Assembly (NCBI RefSeq): GCF_030263935.1
Contig: NZ_CP127162.1
Coordinates: 939,501 to 1,003,500 of the forward strand
DNA length: 64,000 nucleotides
Reading direction: 5' to 3'
From: Paenibacillus polygoni
Lineage (GTDB): Bacteria > Bacillota > Bacilli > Paenibacillales > Paenibacillaceae
Shown piece after piece: positions 34,038 through 43,399 of the stretch (within the stretch, counting starts at the first letter, position 1; every line of letters starts with the position of its first letter). Made by a program: the position numbers and the translations under genes. The notes under the pieces are model-generated. The model was not told where the DNA came from. It saw only the letters and a list, made by a program, of their open reading frames with translations, and searched no databases.

Positions 34038-35114
34038 ATGGTTCTTTTTATTACTGTTTCACTTTTTATCCTATCATCTTCTTTATTTCCTAGGAACACC
34101 GTATTTAATAACCGTGTTACTTCTAGAAGCGTTGTTATGATAATGTTACTTACAATGGTAGCATATATACCTTCATTGAATGTCTATGTTAGTGATATGA
34201 TTAGATATGTAGATACCTACCAACAAATGAATAATCTTGGTTTATTTCAAATATTTCAATATTTTAGCTGGGAACCCCTTTTTTTAATAATGCAGTGGAC
34301 AATATCTCGTTTTAGTACAAACCCTTCAACTTTTGTGGTAATTAGTTTTATTTTGTACTTCATGATAATGTACATATCTATTAATAGAATTTTCCTTCAG
34401 TGGCAGAGGATGTATGTTGTTTTTCTATTTCTTAGTTATCCTTTTTTTTATGACTATATTTTTAATGGTATGAGACAGGGTTTTGCTATGATGTTCATTT
34501 TGCTAGCTATAGGTTTCTGGATAGAAAAGCCGCATACAATTAAATTTTATCTTTCAATAATAACTGCTGCTCTGTTTCATACAACTTCTATTATTTTTTC
34601 TGCGGTTCTACTCTTTGTTTTAGTTTTCAATATTAGACTTAAACCACTTTTAATTATTTGGTCAATAATTGCATTCTTATATTTTACCGGTTTAAATAAT
34701 TTAATTTCTCGATTTAGTTTCATTCATAATTTCGAATATTATAACACTTACACAAATTCCAATATAATTGAAGGTTTTGGTGGAAGTACAAATAAAATAA
34801 CATTTTTATTGTTCAGTTTTTTCTTTCTTGTTATTTCAATATATTTTTATAATAAATTGGATATGGAAGATATAAATAAAAAGATTTATTCACATATTTT
34901 AAAAATATACTTGGCATTTAATAGCGTATTCTTATTATTTGGATTCATTGCATTTTCGAATAGACTATCCGCATATTCTTGGCACTTAATCCCTATATTA
35001 GTTGTTTACCCTTTAGTTCACAAAAAAAGTAGTTCTCCTTTTATTTTATTCCTGGTTGTATTTTCCTTTTTTGTATTGGGTATTATAAGCTCTCCATTCT
35101 TCAAATATAGGTAG
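34038..35114 (+). CDS. EpsG/Wzy-family polysaccharide polymerase
   Basis: A 358-residue membrane protein with about ten hydrophobic helices, of the EpsG family. It contains YVSDMIRYVDTYQQM near residue 50, SWEPLFLIMQWTISR near 75, and FNGMRQGFAMMFILLAIGFW near 143 followed by ALFHTTSIIFSAVLLF near 178, the paired RQG and H-T/S motifs expected. It polymerises lipid-linked repeat units outside the membrane. GAGGTGACTAA precedes the ATG. It is the last intact gene of the polysaccharide locus; the sequence after it is mobile-element debris. Confidence 0.85.
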   Translation: MVLFITVSLFILSSSLFPRNTVFNNRVTSRSVVMIMLLTMVAYIPSLNVYVSDMIRYVDTYQQMNNLGLFQIFQYFSWEPLFLIMQWTISRFSTNPSTFVVISFILYFMIMYISINRIFLQWQRMYVVFLFLSYPFFYDYIFNGMRQGFAMMFILLAIGFWIEKPHTIKFYLSIITAALFHTTSIIFSAVLLFVLVFNIRLKPLLIIWSIIAFLYFTGLNNLISRFSFIHNFEYYNTYTNSNIIEGFGGSTNKITFLLFSFFFLVISIYFYNKLDMEDINKKIYSHILKIYLAFNSVFLLFGFIAFSNRLSAYSWHLIPILVVYPLVHKKSSSPFILFLVVFSFFVLGIISSPFFKYR

Positions 35115-35585
35115 AAATCAGTAAAGTTGATTCTTGAATGGCCGTTTACTTTCTTGAAATTCTAGGTATTCGTAAAACGACAAATAGATCATATAAGTGA
35201 TGCATTTACTTTTTAAATTGTAGATCACAAATGTAATTATATTATTTGAAATTTATGCTGTTTTATTCTTTCTTTATTGTTTGTTCACACAATCCAGACG
35301 AGCTTTCATACACTGTTGTATACCAGGGTTACGAGGATAAAATAGAATCTCGTTTTTGCTCCTGTTCGGTGTCTTACGTTGCTTAATTGAAGGATTTCTT
35401 CAATTAAACTTTTTCTCGTTCAACTGCGAAACTTCGCTTAGCTATTTACTTTAATAAAGTACTTCCTCGTGCGGGAGTTATTTATGGTTACAGATGAAAG
35501 TAATGCGCTAATAATATATGATCTTTCGATACAACTGCGAAGTGCCCTTCATACCCATACCAATTTAAGTTTTACCTTCACTTTT
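35115..35585. other. Gap with probable transposase-like debris on the minus strand
   Basis: No intact gene. On the minus strand a frame around 35290-35430 reads SLIEEILQLSNVRHRTGAKT and RFYFILVTLVYNSV before a stop, loosely like the C-terminal end of an IS4/ISH3-type DDE transposase. This is weak. The octamer CGCAGTTG occurs twice on that strand. Confidence 0.3.
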
Positions 35586-35831
35586 TCATCCCCCATTCCA
35601 CTCAGGTGTGATGGGCATCTGTACTCGCAAGGTTTTGTAGGTCTTCTTCCTACTTTTTTGCAGCAACCGAGCTTCTTGTTCTTGCTTGGGCTTACACCCA
35701 GGATCTTCAATTAATCGATTCACTATCTTATTCTTTTTTCTTCGGTTCGCAATCAAATTTTTAAATATGGGTGGCATCAGCGTCCAAGGTGTCGATAGAA
35801 TAAATCCTTCGGCATTATTACGTTTGATCAC
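35586..35831 (-). pseudogene. Unknown leftward gene fragment
   Basis: An open frame of 81 codons from GTG 35831. It is basic in the middle (NLIANRRKKNKIVNRL, then KPKQEQEARLLQKSRKKTYK) and ends PITPEWNGG. It reads as real protein sequence, but I do not recognise a family. It lies within mobile-element debris with no ribosome site, so it is probably a fragment, perhaps of the same lost element as the sequence to its left. Confidence 0.35.
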
Positions 35832-35874
35832 GTCTTGGCTACTTCTTCTAGAGCTTCATTACAATTCATCAAAA

Positions 35875-36822
35875 GACGGATTGTAACATGAAGTGCGACA
35901 CCTAGTTCAGAATAAAAAATGGCCCATGGTCAGATTCATGTAGAATGGAGTTACCACACAACACCTACAAGGAGAATCCACCATGAGCTACACACCTTTT
36001 AGCATAATTGAACGCAGTAAACTAGAACCATTACATCAACTGGGGCTGTCCGTTCGAGCCATTGCTCGCGAATTGGACCGCCATCACTCCGCGATCAGTC
36101 GGTATCTCAAGAAAAATCAGAGCCCGGAAGGTTACCTGGCGGTAGCATCAGAGAAAGGGTACCGACGCCTTCGCCAAGCTCAAAAATCTAGAGGGAAGTG
36201 ATAGAGACACTTGAAAAAGAAATGGATCAGCGACTTCATGAAACATGGTCACCTGAACAAATCTCTATGCATTATGATCTGAAAGAACAACCCATGGTTT
36301 CGTTGAAAACGATCTACGACTGGATTTATAAAGGGCGTTTGATTCGTACAACCGTTCAGCAGTTAAGACACAAGGGAAAGAGACAGAAACCCCAAGAAAG
36401 ACGAGGTCGCTTTCCTCGTAGGCACTTCTATCAAACAACCACCTAATGAGATTCGTTCCCGAGAAAGCTTTGGGCACTGGGAACTAGACACGGTCGTCTA
36501 CTAGCCGAGGAAAAAGCAAGGCTTGTGTCGCTACATGTATCGAGCGAAAAACAAGGCTGTAGACTGCTATTAAAATGCCAGTTCTAAACAGCTACCGTTG
36601 TCCGCGGTAAGGAGTTCGTATGCTTTCGTCAACTGGAAGAGTCACATGGTATGAAGGTGTATTTTGCAGATCCTTATTCTTCATGGCAGCGAGGCTCCAA
36701 TGATAACGGAAACAGGCTTCTTCGAGAGTTCTTTCCAAAAGGAAAAGACTTCCCAGAGGTGACTGAGAAAGAATTAGAACATGCTCTCCAACTCATTAAC
36801 AACAGACCAAGTAGATATTAAA
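35875..36822 (+). mobile_element. Degenerate IS30-family element, copy B (left end to transposase C-terminus)
   Basis: The left end GACGGATTGTAACATGAAGT at 35875 matches the end of copy A. It is followed by a broken transposase gene from 35983. The right inverted repeat and the last part of the transposase are missing: similarity stops at about 36820 in AT-rich unrelated sequence. The element is therefore truncated and non-autonomous. Confidence 0.82.
35983..36820 (+). pseudogene. IS30-family transposase, frameshifted and truncated
   Basis: The N-terminal helix-turn-helix (LSVRAIARELDRHHSAISRY) begins at ATG 35983 after AAGGAG. The reading frame shifts near 36198 into a segment with HETWSPEQISMHY and TIYDWIYKG. 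It breaks again near 36440, resuming with IRSRESFGHWELDTVV (first catalytic Asp), and is interrupted by a stop and shifts before YFADPYSSWQRGSNDNGN (second Asp) and LREFFPKGKDFPEVTEKE (Glu region). It ends ALQLINNRPSRY, short of the family C-terminus. All catalytic blocks are recognisable but not in one frame. Confidence 0.9.
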
Positions 36823-36943
36823 ATTTTTCAACTTTGTATATTAATTTATCTCATACTTTAAATTATGAGCATAATCGTTTCTAATTTTGTTGAAAGCTGA
36901 TATTGATTAATACAATCCTTCATCAATTAAACGAATAACTCTG
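36823..36943 (+). other. AT-rich junction between IS30 debris and the DUF1835 gene
   Basis: No feature recognised. This short stretch replaces the expected promoter and first codons of the following gene. Confidence 0.4.
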
Positions 36944-37786
36944 GTAAGATCGAAGCAAGGTTCGTTACAAGGTGATATTCTGGTCTGGAGAGAGATCTAT
37001 ACGGTTGGACCTGTATTCAAGGAGATGAATACGGATACTCATCTCACCGTGCGGGCGAAGTACTTAGAGCAGAATTTAGGCATTCCTGCTGAACAATATA
37101 GGATGACCTGTAAGCAACAGGAAGAGCAACTCGCTAAGTTCCGGCAATACGACGAGGTAGTATTATGGTTCGAACATGATCTATTCGATCAGACGATGCT
37201 TTGTTATCTGTTGTCCTTCTTCGCTCATCAAGATCTGGGGAATACGAAGCTTAATCTGCTTACGATCGGCGAGTTTCCAGGTATTGAACGGTTTCGCGGA
37301 TTAGGTCAGTTAACGACAGAACAGCTGCTGACACTATCCGGTACGTGGCAATTGGTAAGCAGCAAGGAGCTTCAGCTAGGTGATGCACTGTGGAAAGCAT
37401 ACGCATCAAGAGATTTAGATGAGCTGCGGCAGTTATTGGACGGCGACACCTCGGCTTTACCTTTTGCAAAAGAAGCGTATCTTGCTTACCTTTCTCGCCT
37501 GTCGTCAGAACCTGATGGAATAGGGAGTGTGGAGCAGGAGGTAATGAAAGAGATTGCTGCTGGAGAGCATTCTCCTGATGGTCTATTTCGTAAAGTAGGC
37601 AATACGCTTCATCAGTTGGGCCTGGGCGATTTGGAATTTTGGTATGTGCTCCGTACAATGGCAGAACGATCTCAGCCTCTGATTATGCTAGAGGGAGTAG
37701 AGGACTTCAAGACCGACACGACTGGGGGAGCTTCTTTCAAAAATGCATCGATCTCCCTGACGAAGGCGGGGCTATCCAGAGTGTAG
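36944..37786 (+). pseudogene. DUF1835-domain protein, 5' end lost or frameshifted
   Basis: The frame reads QGSLQGDILVWREIYTVGPV before the first ATG (37025), which is DUF1835 core sequence, so the true N-terminus lay upstream. The usual opening of the family (a short strand ending in a nucleotide-like GD motif) is not in frame. Upstream sequence in the next frame (NNSGK) looks like its decayed remnant, blocked by a stop. The rest is well preserved: VVLWFEHDLFDQTMLCYLL, LNLLTIGEFPGIERFRGLG, and the C-terminal GLGDLEFWYVLRTMAE. Function of DUF1835 proteins is not established. An N-terminally short product from 37025 (253 residues) could still be made. Confidence 0.75.
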
Positions 37787-37884
37787 ATCATACACTTTAC
37801 TGTTGATAGCGGAAGAGCCTGAGAACGATTCCTTTCCAAATAAAATATTCCCCCTTAGATTGAAGTATGGGGAGTTGTATCAAT

Positions 37885-37940
37885 AAAAAAGAGGTTGCCT
37901 GAAATCACCATACGGTGAAAAGGAACAACCTCCTCTTCGT
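37885..37940. terminator. Terminator for the aminopeptidase gene
   Basis: AAGAGGTTG pairs with CAACCTC-CTCTT around an inner CACC/GGTG stem; a run of six A on the plus strand gives the U-run for leftward transcription. Confidence 0.8.
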
Positions 37941-37952
37941 TTTGAGCGTGAA

Positions 37953-39182
37953 TTAAAACGCCCAGTTTCCTTTTTTAAATACAGGTTCTTCTGTTCCGTC
38001 CGCAGTAACACCATAGATATCGAGTTCAGCAGAGCCGATCATGAAGTCGGTGTGGACTGTACTCGTGTTCAGACCATGCTCATTCAGCTGCTCAGGAGTC
38101 ATTTCGGTTCCACCCTCGATACATGCAGAATAGGCACTTCCAATCGCGAGATGGCAGCTTGCATTCTCATCAAACAGCGTTTTGTAGAAAAGAACACCGC
38201 TGTCTGAGATCGGAGAATGGTGCGGTACAAGGGCAACTTCACCCAGATAATGAGCGCCTTCATCCATGTTAACGAGACCTTTCAGCGTTTCTTCGCCTTT
38301 TTCAGCCGTTACGTCAACGACACGTCCATTCTCAAACGTAAATGTAAAGTTGTCGATGATGTTCCCGCTGTAGCTGAGCGGCTTCGTGCTGGAGACTTTT
38401 CCATTCACACCTGTACGCAGCGGAGCAGAATAGACTTCTTCTGTCGGCAGGTTCGGTACGAACCAGATGCCTTTTTCATTTTCTTTATTCCCGCCAAGCC
38501 AGATATGATTCTCAGGAAGTTCCATCGTAAGATCTGTACCTGGAGCAATGTAGCGCAGCTTTTTATATTGTTTTTGGTTCAGGTAATTACTTTTTTCTTT
38601 GAGTGTTGCGATATGTTTCTCCCAAGCACCAACCGGATCAGGCTGATCGGCACGCACCATTTGAAAAATAACGTCCCACAGCTTCGCAATTTGCTGATCT
38701 TCCGGCAAGTCCGGGAAGACTTTAGCAGCCCATCCCTTAGAAGGAGCAGCCCCAAGGGACCAGCTTACTTTAAAGGACTGAGTCAATTGACGGAAACGTG
38801 TCAGTGCAGTGCTGAGTGTTCTGTTCGCATTAATGATTTTTTGAGAAGATACACCGGCGAGCAGATCAGGATCATCGGACTTAATTGTAATAAAAGCAGC
38901 ACCATTCTCTGCTTGTTCGATGCGTTCTGCTGCGGTATGTTTTGGTACATCCAGGAAAGATTCCTCAGACGCCATATCATAGTGAATACGAGATATTTCA
39001 TCATCTGACCAGTTGACTTTCACTTTGTAGGCACCCGCTTCGTATGCTTTTTTGACAATAGCACGAGCCAGTTCAGGTAACTCAATGGAAATATTCAGGA
39101 CGACAGTTTGCCCTTTTTGTACATTTACCCCGACTTTCACGAGTAGTTCTGCATAGTTATTTAGCTTGGTTTGAAAATCCAT
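37953..39182 (-). CDS. Aminopeptidase, M29 family (AmpS/PepS type)
   Basis: A 409-residue cytosolic metallo-aminopeptidase of the usual family length. It begins FQTKLNNYAELLVKVGVNVQ, the typical M29 opening, followed by VVLNISIELPELARAIVKKA. C-terminal landmarks include NMDEGAHYLGEVALVPHHSP and LFDENASCHLAIGSAYSACI, which supply Glu, His and Asp ligands for the two metal ions. It removes N-terminal residues from short peptides. It is monocistronic, with its own terminator, and ATG 39182 is preceded by AAGGAGATGG. Confidence 0.9.
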   Translation of the reverse strand: MDFQTKLNNYAELLVKVGVNVQKGQTVVLNISIELPELARAIVKKAYEAGAYKVKVNWSDDEISRIHYDMASEESFLDVPKHTAAERIEQAENGAAFITIKSDDPDLLAGVSSQKIINANRTLSTALTRFRQLTQSFKVSWSLGAAPSKGWAAKVFPDLPEDQQIAKLWDVIFQMVRADQPDPVGAWEKHIATLKEKSNYLNQKQYKKLRYIAPGTDLTMELPENHIWLGGNKENEKGIWFVPNLPTEEVYSAPLRTGVNGKVSSTKPLSYSGNIIDNFTFTFENGRVVDVTAEKGEETLKGLVNMDEGAHYLGEVALVPHHSPISDSGVLFYKTLFDENASCHLAIGSAYSACIEGGTEMTPEQLNEHGLNTSTVHTDFMIGSAELDIYGVTADGTEEPVFKKGNWAF

Positions 39183-39278
39183 ATCGGGCCATCTCCTTTT
39201 TTGCGATCCGCTTTAATCATTTCTTCTCTAGTGTACCTCTTATTTCCAATGAATCAAAGTTTGCAGCTGTTCCTCACG

Positions 39279-39824
39279 TTACTTGTTTGAATAATTCGCC
39301 GTATACCACTTTTCAAGATCTTCGCTATCAATGATATATATTTTATCCATATGATTTGGGTGTAACTCAATTCTGCCAGAATTACCGAAAAATACGATTT
39401 CTACACTGGTCTGATCTGTGAACATCACTGAACCTGAATTGTTTGCTCCATACACATTACTTGAATCCATAGGTATAAGTTCTGCTTCCTCCATCATATG
39501 GACCACTTCGGTTGTTTCTTCTGTTGTCAGGGTTACAGGGTTAACGAAACCAATGGATATTTCTTGAACCTCGCCTGCAGCAAGTTTCTCATTGAATTGA
39601 TCTGGCCAATGTCGATCTGCGCTTCCCGCAGAACAGCTGGAGATCACTGTAATAAACCCGGCGATTACGAGGACAATGCCGACAATTCGCTCTGAACTTA
39701 ATGCTAACTCACTCGGTTCTGCATCTTTAAATCTCCAACCATAAGATAAATACCAGGCTGAATAAGGAGAAATTGCTGCAAAAAGTCCTGAAATGATGAA
39801 CAAAAATCCAATAAAACCGGTCAA
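39279..39824 (-). CDS. DUF6199-type membrane protein
   Basis: A 181-residue protein with two N-terminal membrane segments (FIGFLFIISGLFAAISPYSA and VGIVLVIAGFITVIS) separated by SYGWRFKDAEPSE, the pattern of the DUF6199 family of Firmicute membrane proteins. The remaining 110 residues are a soluble domain with no recognised motif. Start is TTG 39824 with AGGAAG upstream. Function unknown. Confidence 0.7.
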   Translation of the reverse strand: MTGFIGFLFIISGLFAAISPYSAWYLSYGWRFKDAEPSELALSSERIVGIVLVIAGFITVISSCSAGSADRHWPDQFNEKLAAGEVQEISIGFVNPVTLTTEETTEVVHMMEEAELIPMDSSNVYGANNSGSVMFTDQTSVEIVFFGNSGRIELHPNHMDKIYIIDSEDLEKWYTANYSNK

Positions 39825-39951
39825 ATACTATCACTTCCTATCTTTTCCTTATACTTAAGTGTACCATAGCAAACCATCTATCTGTGCATCATTCACATAC
39901 GGCGTGGGGAGTGCATACATTAGCCTAGAGATAAGCACGAGGAGGATATCC

Positions 39952-40629
39952 ATGAACCGTATAAAAGCACAGTGGGCCTACAATTTTTACCGATCAGATA
40001 AACCTATTCCTTATGAGGAAGTGGAAGACCACGGAGATGCAGTTGATCTGATTGATCTGCCTTCTGATATTCAAAAAGAGCTTCAGGCGGCGATGCCGCA
40101 ATTTTTTATCACGACGCCAGACCCTGAACATATCGAGTATGAATTAGTATCTACTGAAAGTGAGTTCGTTCTTCCAGTCCTTCAGCCGTTAACGGAAATA
40201 GAACAGATCAATAAAAGGTTATTTGCGATCAAAGTTCCAGAATTTAAAATTGCAGCATGTAAAAATGCTTTTAAAACCCCATTCGGTAAAGTGAAATTTA
40301 CGTACCCTTGTTTAAAAAGACGTGACTCTGAACTAACGATTTATGCATATATGAAGTTTCCAAATCATCTTGACCAATTTATAATAAATGAATTACAAGG
40401 TTGCTTTGACCTTGCTTCTAAAGCAGCGAATGAAGTGGCTGTGGAAGCTTTCCATTCAGGCAAAGGTTCACCAATCGAAAGAGTCATCAAGGCCGTACCT
40501 GCAACGATTGAAGCGTTTAAATCTACCTTTATTCATTGTGTTGTCAATGCGGAATCATGGAAGATCATAGAGAATGATGTGGTATACGGCGTTGATTTTG
40601 ATCAAACTCGATTAACCGACTGGTATTAA
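39952..40629 (+). CDS. Hypothetical cytosolic protein, 225 aa
   Basis: I do not recognise this gene. From ATG 39952, placed after GAGGAGGATATCC, the product has 225 residues, no signal peptide and no membrane segment. It opens NRIKAQWAYNFYRSDKPIPY and has ASKAANEVAVEAFHSGKGSP near residue 160 and GVDFDQTRLTDWY at the end. The frame is open from 39859, but the strong ribosome site decides the start. It is a single-gene unit with a strong terminator. Confidence 0.6.
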   Translation: MNRIKAQWAYNFYRSDKPIPYEEVEDHGDAVDLIDLPSDIQKELQAAMPQFFITTPDPEHIEYELVSTESEFVLPVLQPLTEIEQINKRLFAIKVPEFKIAACKNAFKTPFGKVKFTYPCLKRRDSELTIYAYMKFPNHLDQFIINELQGCFDLASKAANEVAVEAFHSGKGSPIERVIKAVPATIEAFKSTFIHCVVNAESWKIIENDVVYGVDFDQTRLTDWY

Positions 40630-40662
40630 AAAGGCAGGTCACCTCTTACTTGAGGTGATATA

Positions 40663-40709
40663 GACTGCAGACTAACTAGTATAGACTAGTTGGTCTGCAG
40701 TTTTTTTTG
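40663..40709 (+). terminator. Strong terminator after the 225-aa gene
   Basis: CTGCAGAC-AACTAGT pairs with ACTAGTT-GTCTGCAG around a four-base loop, followed by eight T. Confidence 0.93.
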
Positions 40710-40858
40710 CCTAAGTACTTATCTGGATGTAATAAGCCATAACAAGCCCCAGGTTTTTGGAGAATACATTTCATTCAAAAAAACATATGAATAAATTTTT
40801 ATATCATGATAGCATTCGAAGTGCACCTAATAACAGTTGAAAGAGGAGGAAAGAAGAG

Positions 40859-41320
40859 ATGAAGTTTGATATTGAGACGCTGCCAAGTGTTCGCATTGCC
40901 TATATACGACAAATAGGTCCTTATGGTTCTGATAACAACCAGGTTATGCAAAGATTAAAGGAGTGGGCAGAGGAGGAAAATTTACTTACTGAATCTGCTG
41001 TCCTGTTTGGAATTTCGCAGGATAATCCTGAAACAACGCCTCCTGAACAATGCCGATATGATGCTTGTATTGTCATCCCCCAAGATTATCAAATGAATAA
41101 TATCATTAGTGAGAGTGAGCTGCCTTGTGGTGACTATGCTATTTTTAAGCTAAAACATACAGCAGAAGATATTCAGAAAGCTTGGACTCAAATCTTCCCT
41201 GCGTTACAGAGCGGAGGATATCTGATGGATAACAAACCCGTGATTGAAAGGTACAAGGGTCATATGATCCTAGATGATTATTGTGAAATATGTGTGCCTG
41301 TTAAAATAGATTTAAATTAA
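40859..41320 (+). CDS. GyrI-like small-molecule-binding protein (SbmC/Rob-CTD type)
   Basis: A 153-residue stand-alone GyrI-like domain. It shows ETLPSVRIAYIRQIGPYGSD at the N-terminus, VLFGISQDNPETTPPEQCRYDA near residue 60 and SELPCGDYAIFKLK near 90, the sequence plan of SbmC and of AraC-protein effector domains. Such proteins bind small aromatic or cationic compounds, and SbmC protects gyrase. The ligand is unknown. GAGGAGG precedes the ATG. No DNA-binding domain is attached. Confidence 0.82.
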   Translation: MKFDIETLPSVRIAYIRQIGPYGSDNNQVMQRLKEWAEEENLLTESAVLFGISQDNPETTPPEQCRYDACIVIPQDYQMNNIISESELPCGDYAIFKLKHTAEDIQKAWTQIFPALQSGGYLMDNKPVIERYKGHMILDDYCEICVPVKIDLN

Positions 41321-41336
41321 ATAATCTACGCTGCAC

Positions 41337-41382
41337 AAACCGGGATTAAGAGCTTATCTTATCTCGGTTTGTTTTCATTTTA
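41337..41382 (+). terminator. Terminator after the GyrI-like gene
   Basis: AAACCG pairs with CGGTTT around an inner GATAAG/CTTATC-type stem, followed by a T-rich stretch. Confidence 0.7.
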
Positions 41383-41502
41383 GTAGACCAAAGTGCTTCG
41401 GTCCTAGAATGAATAGGTAATGATATAGAAAATATTGGCTTTGTTTTTGGCGGATAATAAGTTAGCCTTAACAGGGTAAATTTACCTCGGGAGGAAGATA
41501 AG

Positions 41503-42192
41503 GTGTCAAAGAAATCATACGTTATCATATTTGTTATACTTTTGGGCGCAGTCACGATGATTTACACAAAGGTATATAAAAATGCGGAAATAAAGTACAA
41601 AGAGGAGTACAACAAATTGGAGCAAATGTATCAAACGAAAAACGACTCTGGTTTCCTATACTTAGTGAAGCATCCTGTATCACCACTTCCGCTTGCTAAC
41701 ACTTTGGAAACATTAAGTAAAACAGAGGAAGACGAGAGGCCTGCTAAAGTTCAAGAATTAATTGAAACTGCCAAAACTCAAGCCGAAGAAGTTGATGAGC
41801 AGCTGATGATGTTTGTGAATTTTAGTGATACTTTTTCTGAAAAAGAAGAAGGAGAAATCATAAACCATATTTATTATGAGGATATTGACTTATATCTCTT
41901 AGTAAGTGGTCCGACATGGAACCCAATGTACAGTATTAGTTATCGTTATTGGAAATCGACGCCAAAGGTACTAGATGAATATACACGAGAATATTTACTT
42001 TCACTGGCGGAAGAGCTGCGATCGCTGGACAAAACATTTACGGAACTGAAAGATAGCTCCAATACTCAATCGTTAATCTTTTCAGACCAGTTGAAAGGTG
42101 CAAAAATGAAGCTTCTGGATAAGTTAAAGCCGCATCTTATAAAAATAAACCAATTGAATGAATCTTTACTAACGCATTATCATATTCAATAA
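41503..42192 (+). CDS. Signal-anchored hypothetical protein, 229 aa
   Basis: No family is recognised. The N-terminus (SKKSYVIIFVILLGAVTMIY) is a signal anchor without a lipobox Cys, so the product is probably tethered with the rest outside. The remainder is mainly helical and charged, with AKTQAEEVDEQLMMFVNFSD and YLLSLAEELRSLDKTFTELK. The start is GTG 41503 after GGAGG. It stands alone. It could be an envelope-stress or sporulation-related protein; nothing in the sequence decides this. Confidence 0.55.
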   Translation: MSKKSYVIIFVILLGAVTMIYTKVYKNAEIKYKEEYNKLEQMYQTKNDSGFLYLVKHPVSPLPLANTLETLSKTEEDERPAKVQELIETAKTQAEEVDEQLMMFVNFSDTFSEKEEGEIINHIYYEDIDLYLLVSGPTWNPMYSISYRYWKSTPKVLDEYTREYLLSLAEELRSLDKTFTELKDSSNTQSLIFSDQLKGAKMKLLDKLKPHLIKINQLNESLLTHYHIQ

Positions 42193-43295
<1,103 letters not shown>

Positions 43296-43399
43296 AAAAT
43301 GACTGATTTCACTTACTGGCTCAGAAGGGAATATTTAATATTTTCTTAATTCGGCAGTTTTGATAAAGACCATTCCGAAAGTACTGGAGGAAGCCTTAG

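Noticed and set aside
38217..39008. 263-codon plus-strand frame
   Set aside because: Antisense to the M29 aminopeptidase; unusual Phe/Arg-rich composition typical of shadows.
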